Source of the DNA: Gordonia sp. X0973 | GTDB lineage: Bacteria; Actinomycetota; Actinomycetes; Mycobacteriales; Mycobacteriaceae | NCBI RefSeq assembly: GCF_013348785.1 | Contig: NZ_CP054691.1 | Span: 2,170,001-2,234,000, forward strand | DNA: 64,000 bases | Direction of reading: 5' to 3' | Part shown: piece after piece, positions 17,366 to 24,452 of the stretch | Numbering within the stretch: position 1 is the stretch's first letter | Layout of the letters: each line of letters opens with the position of its first letter | Program-made: the position numbers and the translations under genes | The notes under the pieces: generated by a model | What the model saw: only the letters and a program-made list of their open reading frames with translations | Told to the model about the DNA's origin: nothing | The model's database searches: none

Positions 17366-19177
17366 TTGCCATCCGAGTACTCCGTGCCCGCGTCCTTCAC
17401 CATCGGTGACACCGCCACCTGCCCCGACATCGTCTTCGATCTGGCCGCCAAGACGCCGGACCACCCAGTCGTGCTCGACCGCGCCGCCGACGGGCAGTGG
17501 CTCCCGCTCACCGCGGCCGATTTCGCCGCCCGCGTCACGTCGATCGCCAAGGGCCTCGTCGCGGCGGGCATCAAGCCGGGCGACCGGGTCGCGCTGCTGA
17601 GCTCGACGCGCACCGAGTGGCCGCTCATCGACTTCGCGATCTGGACCGCCGGTGCGGTGACGGTACCCATCTACGAGACCTCCTCGGGTCCGCAGATCGA
17701 CTGGATCTGCAGCGATTCCGAGGCCAACGCCCTGATTTCCGAGACCGCCGAACACCGCGAGGTCATCGCCGGCACCGAGATCGCGGCCGGGTTGGCGCTG
17801 CAATGGTCCATCGACCCGGTCGACGGCGGGCCCGGGGCGATCGACGCCCTCGTCGAGGCCGGGCGCGACGTCACCGACGACGAGGTGGCCGCCCGGCGGG
17901 CCAGTCGTCGGGCCGACGATCCGGCGATCCTGATCTACACCTCGGGCACCACCGGACGCCCCAAGGGATGCATGCTCACCCACGCCAACCTGCTCAGCGA
18001 GGTGGAGGGAGTGCTCGCCGGCGGGCTGCGGGGATTGCTCCAACCGGGCAAGCGCCTGCTGATGTTCCTGCCGATGGCCCACGTCCTGGCGCACGCGATC
18101 ACCCTCGTGGCGATGCGGGCGGGCGTGTCGGTCGGCTTCTACAACGACATCCCCAACCTGGTACCCGAGTTCGGGGCCTTCGGTCCGAGCCTGATCCTCT
18201 CGGTACCGCGGGTGTTCGAGAAGGTCTTCAACACCGCGCAGCAGAAGGCCCACGACGACGGGAAGGGCAAGATCTTCGACGCCGCCGCCGATACCGCCAT
18301 CGCCTACAACTCGGCTCGCGAGCGCGGCAGCATCGGTATCGCGCTGCGGGTTCGCCACGCCGTGTTCGACAAGCTCGTCTACTCGAAGCTGCGCGCCGCC
18401 CTCGGCGGCCGCTGTGAGCTGGCGATCTCCGGCGGCGCCCCGCTCGGCGCCCGGCTCGGTCACTTCTTCTCCGGCATCGGGATCCCGGTCTACGAGGGCT
18501 ACGGCCTGACCGAGACCACCGCCGCCTTCTCGGTGAACACCCCCGGCGCGGTCAAGGTGGGCACGGTGGGCCGGCCGATCGCCGGCAACGCGGTCCGGAT
18601 CGCCGAGGACGGCGAGATCCTGCTCTCCGGCGGGGTCGTCTTCGCCGGCTACTGGAAGAACCCGACGGCCACCGCCGAGGCGATCACCGACGGCTGGTTC
18701 CACACCGGCGACATCGGCAAGGTCGACCGCGACGGCTTCCTCTCCATCACCGGCCGCAAGAAGGAGATCCTGGTGACCGCCGGCGGCAAGAACGTGTCGC
18801 CCGCCGGACTCGAAGACGTCATCCGCGCGCATCCCCTCGTCTCGCAGGCACTCGTCGTCGGTGACCAGAAGCCGTTCATCGGCGCCCTGATCACGCTCGA
18901 CGCCGAGGCGCTGGCCGCCTGGAAGGCGCGGGCCGGGATCCCCGCCGATACCCCGACCGCCGATCTCGTCGACAACGCGGCGCTGCGCACCGAGATCCAG
19001 ACGGCCGTCGACGAGGCCAACAAAACCGTGTCCCACGCCGAGGCGATCAAGAAGTTCCGCATCCTGCCGGTCGACTTCACCGAGGAGACCGGCGAGCTGA
19101 CCCCGACGCTGAAGGTCAAGCGCAACGTCGTGACGGAGAAGTTCGCCGCCGACATCGACGCGCTCTACCAGCACTGA
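17366..19177 (+). CDS. fadD15: Long-chain fatty-acid-CoA ligase FadD15
   Basis: A 603-aa acyl-CoA synthetase of the ANL superfamily that activates fatty acids via an acyl-adenylate. The AMP-binding P-loop is ILIYTSGTTGRPKG, followed by YGLTETTAAFS and WFHTGDIGKVDRDGFL, and the hinge region has ITGRKKEILVTAGGKN. It matches FadD15 (Rv2187) in length and position. The start is a TTG at 17366, supported by GAAAGG upstream and by the homologue N-terminus ISVPAPFTVGE aligning with YSVPASFTIGD; an upstream GTG at 17351 is possible. It is divergent from the Rv2186c operon and convergent with pimB', separated by 22-bp repeats. Confidence 0.9.
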   Translation: MPSEYSVPASFTIGDTATCPDIVFDLAAKTPDHPVVLDRAADGQWLPLTAADFAARVTSIAKGLVAAGIKPGDRVALLSSTRTEWPLIDFAIWTAGAVTVPIYETSSGPQIDWICSDSEANALISETAEHREVIAGTEIAAGLALQWSIDPVDGGPGAIDALVEAGRDVTDDEVAARRASRRADDPAILIYTSGTTGRPKGCMLTHANLLSEVEGVLAGGLRGLLQPGKRLLMFLPMAHVLAHAITLVAMRAGVSVGFYNDIPNLVPEFGAFGPSLILSVPRVFEKVFNTAQQKAHDDGKGKIFDAAADTAIAYNSARERGSIGIALRVRHAVFDKLVYSKLRAALGGRCELAISGGAPLGARLGHFFSGIGIPVYEGYGLTETTAAFSVNTPGAVKVGTVGRPIAGNAVRIAEDGEILLSGGVVFAGYWKNPTATAEAITDGWFHTGDIGKVDRDGFLSITGRKKEILVTAGGKNVSPAGLEDVIRAHPLVSQALVVGDQKPFIGALITLDAEALAAWKARAGIPADTPTADLVDNAALRTEIQTAVDEANKTVSHAEAIKKFRILPVDFTEETGELTPTLKVKRNVVTEKFAADIDALYQH

Positions 19178-19182
19178 CCGCC

Positions 19183-19260
19183 GAGTGGGCACCCCAACCC
19201 CGCCGAGTGGGCACCCCAACCACGTCGAGTGGGCACCCAGAGCACGCCGACTGGGCACCC
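19183..19260. repeat. 22-bp direct repeat array A (4 copies) between convergent genes
   Basis: The core GAGTGGGCACC (last copy GACTGGGCACC) begins at 19183, 19205, 19227 and 19249, exactly 22 bp apart. The intervening bases include CCAACCACGTC. The array fills the whole gap between the fadD15 stop and the pimB' stop. The same unit, on the opposite strand, makes the larger array at 32684. Confidence 0.9.
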
Positions 19261-19266
19261 GGCCGG

Positions 19267-20418
19267 TCAGGCGGTGAGCAGGCGGACCAATCGCGCGGCG
19301 ATCTGCGGCCACTGCCACTGCTGCTCGACGAACTCGCGTCCGGCCGCGCCCATCCGTCGCGCCCGTGCGCGATCGGACAGGATCTCGACCACGGCGTCGG
19401 CGATCTGGCGTCGCGACTTACCGTCGACGACGAGACCGGTGCGCCCGGGGATCACGGTCTCCGGTGCCCCGCCGGAGTCGCCGGCGATCACCGGGACGCC
19501 GCACGCGGATGCCTCCAGGTAGACGATCCCGAGTCCTTCGACGTCGAGCCCGCCGCCCCTGGTCCGCGACGGCATCGCAAACACGTCGGCGGCGTTGTGG
19601 TAGTCCGGCAGTTCCTCGCCGGGGACCGATCCGGTGAAGACGATGTCGTCGGCGCAGCTGCTGACCGCGGCCAATTCGTGCAGGGTCTCCGCGTAGGGTC
19701 CCCCGCCGACGATGAGCAGCGCGGCGTCGGGGATCTGTTCCCGGATCGCGGGCAACGCGCGGATCAGCATGTCCTGTCCCTTGCGCGGCACCAGGCGGGA
19801 CAGACAGACGACCACCGGCCGGTCCCCCAGCTGGTGGCGCTCCCGGATGCGGCGGCGGGCCGCGGCGTCCGGGTGGAACCGGTCGACGTCGACCCCCGGC
19901 GGTAGGTACTCCAGGGCGGCGTGGCGTCCGAAGGCGGCGGCGAACCGCCCCCGGGTGTACTTGCTCACGAAGGTGACGGTGTCGGTTCCCTCCCCGATCA
20001 GCCGCAGTACCTGCCGCGCCACGGGCAGCATCGACCACCCCACCTCGTGTCCGTGCGTGGAGGCCAGCACGCGTCGCGCACCGGCGCGGCGCACCACCGG
20101 CGCCAGCACGGCCAGCGGGGCGGCCGCGCCGAACCACACGTTCTCGATGTCGTGCTCCCGGACCAGGCGGGCGGCCCGCCGCGCCACCAGCGGCGTCGGA
20201 ACCATCAGGGTCGTCCGGTGGCGCACCACCGTGTACGGCACCGCCGCGTCGAACTCGACATGTGAGCGTCCCCGCCAGCGCGGCGCGTAGACGACGATCT
20301 GTTCCGGCGGCAGCAGGTCGACGAGATTCTGCAGGTAGGACTGGATTCCGCCCGGGCGCGGGGGAAAATCGTTGGTGATCAGCAGGGTGCGTCCGATCGG
20401 TGCCGCCGAACCGCTCAC
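19267..20418 (-). CDS. pimB: PI-monomannoside alpha-1,6-mannosyltransferase PimB'
   Basis: A 383-aa GT4 glycosyltransferase that adds the second mannose from GDP-mannose to phosphatidylinositol monomannoside on the cytoplasmic face. The N-terminal TNDFPPRPGGIQSYLQNL is the family signature. VVCLSRLVPRKGQDMLI is the nucleotide-sugar hinge. The E-x7-E motif lies in EGLGIVYLEASACGVPV. Length and position match Rv2188c. The GTG start at 20418 overlaps the upstream lipoprotein stop by 4 bp (GTGA). Upstream in-frame Met residues lie inside the neighbour. Confidence 0.9.
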   Translation of the reverse strand: MSGSAAPIGRTLLITNDFPPRPGGIQSYLQNLVDLLPPEQIVVYAPRWRGRSHVEFDAAVPYTVVRHRTTLMVPTPLVARRAARLVREHDIENVWFGAAAPLAVLAPVVRRAGARRVLASTHGHEVGWSMLPVARQVLRLIGEGTDTVTFVSKYTRGRFAAAFGRHAALEYLPPGVDVDRFHPDAAARRRIRERHQLGDRPVVVCLSRLVPRKGQDMLIRALPAIREQIPDAALLIVGGGPYAETLHELAAVSSCADDIVFTGSVPGEELPDYHNAADVFAMPSRTRGGGLDVEGLGIVYLEASACGVPVIAGDSGGAPETVIPGRTGLVVDGKSRRQIADAVVEILSDRARARRMGAAGREFVEQQWQWPQIAARLVRLLTA

Positions 20419-21794
20419 CCGCCGGACTGCTTCCGCACCCATGCCCGCCACTGACGCTCCAATTCCCCTTGCGGCACTCCCACGGCGCTCGCCAAGGCGA
20501 TTTTGGCAGCCTCCGGATCGGCGGCCCCCGCCACCCCCAGGTACATCTTGCGCAATGCGTCCTCGGATCGGGATTGCGCGACGAAGGCGGCGATCGACCA
20601 CGCGGACTGGTAGGCGAGCGCCGCGCGCTGCGAGTCTACGGTGAAGTCCTCGTCGGTGGGCCAGCTCGGCGGCGTGCCGGTGCGCGTGGCGGCGGCAAGG
20701 TCGGGGGCCACGTCGTCGAACCGGCTGTAACTGCCCTTGCGCCCGACGTATTCGGCCAACCCCTCGGCGAGCCACAGCGGCGTGTCGACGCCGGTGGCCA
20801 GGCGCACCGCGACATGACTCAACTCGTGGCGCAGGACGACGGCGAGCATCGCGGGCGGGAGCAGGCGCGCGGCGGGGGTGAAGACGATCCGCTGCCCGGT
20901 CACGGTGTGGTTGGGCACGTCGAGGGCGGTGTACACGGTCGCCGCGGCGGCATCGGCGGTGTCGGAGTCCGGACTGGCGGCGAGCGCGGCGAACTGCTGG
21001 TCGGTGCCGGCGGTCACCACCAGTGCGCGTTGGGGCCAGTTGGCCCCCCAGAACGCCGACACCGCGCGCACCGAGTCCGGCAGCAGGGCCGTGATCCGCG
21101 CGGCGAGGTCGCGTGACTGGGGGTAGGAGGCCACCACGGACTGTCCGCCGGCCGTCTGCGCGGTCTGCGCCCGCGCTCCGGGGAAGCTCCACAGCCCGGC
21201 CCCCGTCGCGGGTCGGCCCAACAGTGCCAGGTCCCCCACCAGCTTCCACTCGTCGTCGTAGCGCGCGACGACCAGCGGCGTGTCGATCTCGATCTCGGGT
21301 TCGTCGAGTCCGGGAGCGCCGGTACCGCCGAGCGCGAACCGCAGTCGCACCGGCGAGACCCAGTTGTCGCTGCTGCCCTCGGCGGCCAACCGGTTGGCGA
21401 CCGCGTCCGGCACCAGTTCCTCCGCGTCGGCGCTGCCGATGAAGTGCTGATAGATCCGGTAGCGCACCGGTGCCGGGTCGCCGGCCCGGGGAGCGGGAGA
21501 CGGAGCGGCTCCGGCCGAACTGAGATTGTCCTGGGCGACGTGCAGCTGTTGCCGGAACGTCTTCGACGCGGAGCGGTCCAGCAGGGCATCGAGATCGGCG
21601 GGCCGCCCGTGCAGGAGTGCCTTGTCGAGCTTGTCGAGCAGGGAGTTCACCCCGTCGGTCCGCTGCTGTTCGAAGACGTCGGTGGGACTCGCCGAGGCGG
21701 GGCTACTCGTCGACGGCGACGCCGGCCGACCGCAGGACGACACCAGGCCGACGGTGGCCAGCATGACGCCGACGCATAGCCAACGCGCCCGCAC
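20415..21794 (-). CDS. Lipoprotein with gluzincin-type metallopeptidase motif
   Basis: A 459-aa predicted lipoprotein: basic start, hydrophobic core, and lipobox ending LVSSC near residue 21. The central region resembles NTF2-like or mycofactocin-free lipoprotein domains and is Ala-rich. In the C-terminal third, VVLRHELSHVAV carries HExxH and LWLAEGLAEYVG supplies a downstream Glu, as in gluzincin peptidases of the peptidase_MA type. So it may be an extracytoplasmic zinc metallopeptidase tethered to the membrane. It lies 8 bp after ripC and overlaps pimB'. The M. tuberculosis neighbour Rv2189c is shorter, from memory, so direct orthology is unsure. Confidence 0.75.
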   Translation of the reverse strand: MRARWLCVGVMLATVGLVSSCGRPASPSTSSPASASPTDVFEQQRTDGVNSLLDKLDKALLHGRPADLDALLDRSASKTFRQQLHVAQDNLSSAGAAPSPAPRAGDPAPVRYRIYQHFIGSADAEELVPDAVANRLAAEGSSDNWVSPVRLRFALGGTGAPGLDEPEIEIDTPLVVARYDDEWKLVGDLALLGRPATGAGLWSFPGARAQTAQTAGGQSVVASYPQSRDLAARITALLPDSVRAVSAFWGANWPQRALVVTAGTDQQFAALAASPDSDTADAAAATVYTALDVPNHTVTGQRIVFTPAARLLPPAMLAVVLRHELSHVAVRLATGVDTPLWLAEGLAEYVGRKGSYSRFDDVAPDLAAATRTGTPPSWPTDEDFTVDSQRAALAYQSAWSIAAFVAQSRSEDALRKMYLGVAGAADPEAAKIALASAVGVPQGELERQWRAWVRKQSGG

Positions 21795-21802
21795 TTCGAC
21801 GG

Positions 21803-22852
21803 CTAGACGCGGCGCGCGGCCTGGTACGGACCGGCCCCGTCGATCGGGACGACCTTGACGGGAACGCCGAAAGTCGAGGCGTGGATCACGTAGCCGTCGC
21901 CGATGTACATGCCGACGTGGTGGGCGTCCGGATAGTAGATGATGAGGTCGCCGGGCTGGAGCTGGTCGCGGCTGACGGGCACTCCGGCGCCGAGCTGCGC
22001 CTCGCTCGAGCGGGGCAGGCTCTTACCCGCCTGCCGGTACGACCACACCATCAGACCCGAGCAGTCGAACTGGTTCGGCCCGGTGGCACCCCAGACGTAC
22101 GGGTCGCCGATCCGGGTCAGCGCGGCCTGGACGGCCACCAACTCGGGGGCGGTGCCCTTCGGCACGATGTTCGGGTTGAAGTCGAACTTGGGCCCCCGCA
22201 GCTCGGCGAGCTGCTGGCCGGTCATCGACTGGTAGACCGCGCGGATCTGGACGGCCTTCAGCTGGAGCGTCGCCCGCTTGGCCTGCAGATCGCCGCGGAC
22301 CTTCTCCACCTGGGCGATCGCGGTGTTGGCCGCGGTCGTCGCCTTGGCCGACTCGTCCTTGGCTGCCACGGCGGCCGCACGCGTCTTGGTCAGGTTGTTG
22401 AGGTTGCGCGTCGCGTCGCGGGAGATGATGTCGAGCGCCGACATCTGGTCGAGCATCTGCTGCGGCGAATCGCTCGTCAGCAGCGCGTAGAGGCGGTTGA
22501 CGCGGGCGCCGCGGTAGCTGGCGCGCAGCACACCGTCGACGCGGCCCTGGAGGTGGCGCTGCAGGTCGGCGGTGGAATCGAGCTTGCGCTGCGCGGCGGT
22601 CGCGGCGCGGCGCGAGCGATCCAGGATCGCCTTCTGCTTGTCGTACTCGATCGTCGCGTTGTGCATCGCCTCGGCGGAGCGCTCGGCCTCGTCGTTGAGC
22701 TTCTTGTAGTCGGCGACGAGCTGGCCCGGCGAGCGCGGCGGGGCGGCGGTCACGGTGGCGGCGGGGATTCCCGCCGCGGCGACCGCGCACACGAGGGCCG
22801 CGGTGACGACGATGCGCCGACGGCCCGATTCCACGGATTTCACGATTCCCAT
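21803..22852 (-). CDS. ripC: Peptidoglycan endopeptidase RipC-like (NlpC/P60)
   Basis: A 349-aa secreted hydrolase. A signal peptide (VVTAALVCAVAAAGIPAATVTAA) is followed by a long coiled-coil region (about residues 45-200), then an NlpC/P60 domain with the catalytic Cys in NQFDCSGLMVWSY, His in DAHHVGMYIGDGYVIHAS. It should cleave peptide stems of peptidoglycan, with the coiled coil probably autoinhibitory or contacting FtsEX as in RipC (Rv2190c). ATG 22852 is supported by AGGAG about 9 nt upstream; a longer frame to 22918 is rejected. It lies 83 bp downstream of another NlpC/P60 gene. Confidence 0.9.
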   Translation of the reverse strand: MGIVKSVESGRRRIVVTAALVCAVAAAGIPAATVTAAPPRSPGQLVADYKKLNDEAERSAEAMHNATIEYDKQKAILDRSRRAATAAQRKLDSTADLQRHLQGRVDGVLRASYRGARVNRLYALLTSDSPQQMLDQMSALDIISRDATRNLNNLTKTRAAAVAAKDESAKATTAANTAIAQVEKVRGDLQAKRATLQLKAVQIRAVYQSMTGQQLAELRGPKFDFNPNIVPKGTAPELVAVQAALTRIGDPYVWGATGPNQFDCSGLMVWSYRQAGKSLPRSSEAQLGAGVPVSRDQLQPGDLIIYYPDAHHVGMYIGDGYVIHASTFGVPVKVVPIDGAGPYQAARRV

Positions 22853-22935
22853 AGTCCTGACTCCTGAGAACGAGGAACGGCGGACCTCCCGCGAATACAA
22901 TCCCGGGACGCCCGCCACCTCAAAGCTGGTCGTGC

Positions 22936-23661
22936 TCAGTAGCGGCGGACACCGGTAAGAGCCCAGGTCTTGACCTTGGCCTTGTGCACCGGGACGCCGT
23001 AGGTCTCGGAGTGGATGAACTCACCGTGGCCGATGTAGATGCCGGCGTGGCTGCCGCCGTTGAAGATCAGCACGTCTCCGGGCTTGGCATCCTTGTAAGC
23101 GATGGCCTTGCCGTGGCTGAGCTGGCCGTAGCTGTCACGCGGGATGGTCTTGCCGGCCTTCTTGTAGGACCAGTAGACCAGGCCCGAGCAGTCGAAGGCG
23201 TTCGGGCCGGCCGAGCCGTAGGAGTACGGCGATCCGATCTTGCTCTCCGCGTTGTGAACGGCCTTGTCGGCGACGGTCTGGCGGACGGCACCGAGGAGGC
23301 CGGGGGCCTTCTTGACGTTCGGCTGAAGTTCCTTGGGGATGTCCTTCTGCGCGATGCCCGGGATCGAGAAGGTGCCGACGTTGGGCACCTGGACCTGGGC
23401 CTGCGCGCCGGGCTGCGCCGGAGCCTTGGTCTTCGAGGCCTTCTTGACCTTCAGGGACTTGCCCTTGGTCGCATGGTGCCGCGAGTTGTTGATCTGGTCC
23501 CCGAGGGCGCCGAGTTCGACGTTGCCGAGGTGCGGCAACGTGACCGTGCTGGCGGCGGCCTGGCCGGCTGCGAGCGAACCCATGGCGATGGCGCCGGTGA
23601 TGACCGCGCCCTTCGCCGCCTTGGTGCCGCGGCTCGGCTGTTCCAAACGATGTTTGGCCAC
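22936..23661 (-). CDS. Secreted NlpC/P60 peptidoglycan hydrolase
   Basis: A 241-aa protein with a signal-type N-terminus (GAVITGAIAMGSLAAGQAAAS), a basic low-complexity linker (residues ~65-95), and a C-terminal NlpC/P60 domain. The catalytic Cys is in NAFDCSGLVYWSY and His in GGSHAGIYIGHGEFIHSE. It likely cuts D-Glu-mDAP stem bonds during growth or division. C. glutamicum has a similar pair of NlpC/P60 genes here (from memory). The GTG start at 23661 has AAGGAG about 10 nt upstream. The leader carries a c-di-AMP riboswitch, so expression should respond to c-di-AMP. Confidence 0.9.
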   Translation of the reverse strand: MAKHRLEQPSRGTKAAKGAVITGAIAMGSLAAGQAAASTVTLPHLGNVELGALGDQINNSRHHATKGKSLKVKKASKTKAPAQPGAQAQVQVPNVGTFSIPGIAQKDIPKELQPNVKKAPGLLGAVRQTVADKAVHNAESKIGSPYSYGSAGPNAFDCSGLVYWSYKKAGKTIPRDSYGQLSHGKAIAYKDAKPGDVLIFNGGSHAGIYIGHGEFIHSETYGVPVHKAKVKTWALTGVRRY

Positions 23662-23687
23662 GAGAAGTGTCTCCTTCTATCTCCCTG

Positions 23688-23830
23688 CGCTTACCGGGTT
23701 AGCTGTCGGGTTCGGGCTGGAAGATGCCCTACGCGTTGCCTGACGAGCTGTTCAGGCGCGGCGATTCACCCCGTTGCGGGCCTTGCGGCCCAGGTGGGTC
23801 CCCGGTTCACCCCTGCGGGGTGACTCAGCG
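23688..23830 (-). ncRNA. c-di-AMP (ydaO/yuaA) riboswitch in the leader of the NlpC/P60 gene
   Basis: Read on the - strand, the leader shows the conserved ydaO blocks in order: CGCTGAGTCA (5' side of P1), GGGGTGAACCGGGGACCCA, a Gly/Cys-rich hairpin, GGGGTGAATCGC, GTAGGGC, CCGAACCCGACAGCTAACCC, and GGTAAGCG closing P1. The aptamer ends about 10 nt before the AAGGAG of the gene, so ligand binding could mask the ribosome site or end transcription. ydaO aptamers are established upstream of actinobacterial wall hydrolases and usually act as off switches. Identified by eye, not by covariance search. Confidence 0.88.
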
Positions 23831-23958
23831 ATTGACTCCCGCGGATCACTTCTGTTGAAGCGTGACGTTCCGCAATGTCTCAAAAAGGTTACGAAAACGT
23901 GGAGCCGATGTCCAACACTTCCGCAGATTTCTTTGCGACGGTGAGCCAGCGCCAAACT

Positions 23959-24234
23959 TTACCCTGCGCGAACGATGGTGAGAAACCGTTCGCTCGAACC
24001 ACCCTCACGTGGGACGATCCGCCCCTGCGCGGCCCTGGCCTCGGCGGATGTGACGAGCGTCGCTTCCCGAAGATTGGCGATGGCCACCAGCAGGTCGGCG
24101 CGCTGTTCGGCCACCGTTGCCACCCTGGGTGTTTCCCCAGGGTGAGGTGCCGCATCGGCACCAACCAGTACCGACATCATGCAGCCGTCGCAGGCCGCCG
24201 GGCGGCCCGGGCAGCTCTCGCAATCGATCCTCAT
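23959..24234 (-). CDS. Small Cys-rich protein, function unknown
   Basis: A 91-aa protein. The N-terminus holds four Cys in a C-x2-C-x6-C-x2-C arrangement (CESCPGRPAACDGCMM), as in small metal- or Fe-S-binding proteins. The rest is an acidic, helical segment. A GGAG lies 6 nt upstream of the ATG at 24234. Similar short proteins with this N-terminus are common in actinobacteria, from memory. The gene lies upstream of, and on the same strand as, the riboswitch-controlled NlpC/P60 gene, 128 bp before the aptamer. No function can be assigned. Confidence 0.6.
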   Translation of the reverse strand: MRIDCESCPGRPAACDGCMMSVLVGADAAPHPGETPRVATVAEQRADLLVAIANLREATLVTSAEARAAQGRIVPREGGSSERFLTIVRAG

Positions 24235-24433
24235 GTGATCTCCATCTCATCTCGTCCTGTCAAGCTGTTTTCGAGCGGTTCCCCTCGTATTCACCGGGAG
24301 TTCCCCGGTCCCGCGACACCGCCGGATGGGCGCTGGACGGCCTCGCGGAGCCGATAACAGGACGCTAACGGCGACCCCTGACAAGCCCCGGCCGATGAAC
24401 CTCTGCCGCGCCCTCCCCGGCGTTGTCCGACCC

Positions 24434-24449
24434 TCGAACTAGCGTTCGC
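24434..24449 (+). promoter_or_regulatory. Candidate LexA SOS box
   Basis: TCGAAC-TAGC-GTTCGC matches the mycobacterial/actinobacterial LexA box TCGAAC-N4-GTTCGA in all but the last base. It ends 3 bp before the ATG of the exonuclease/GIY-YIG gene, so LexA binding would block transcription start or a leaderless mRNA. Confidence 0.7.
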
Positions 24450-24452
24450 AAC

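Noticed and set aside
17270..19318. Open frame continuing the Rv2186c-like gene antisense to fadD15
   Set aside because: No homology pattern and fadD15 is certain on the + strand; the real start is near 17269.
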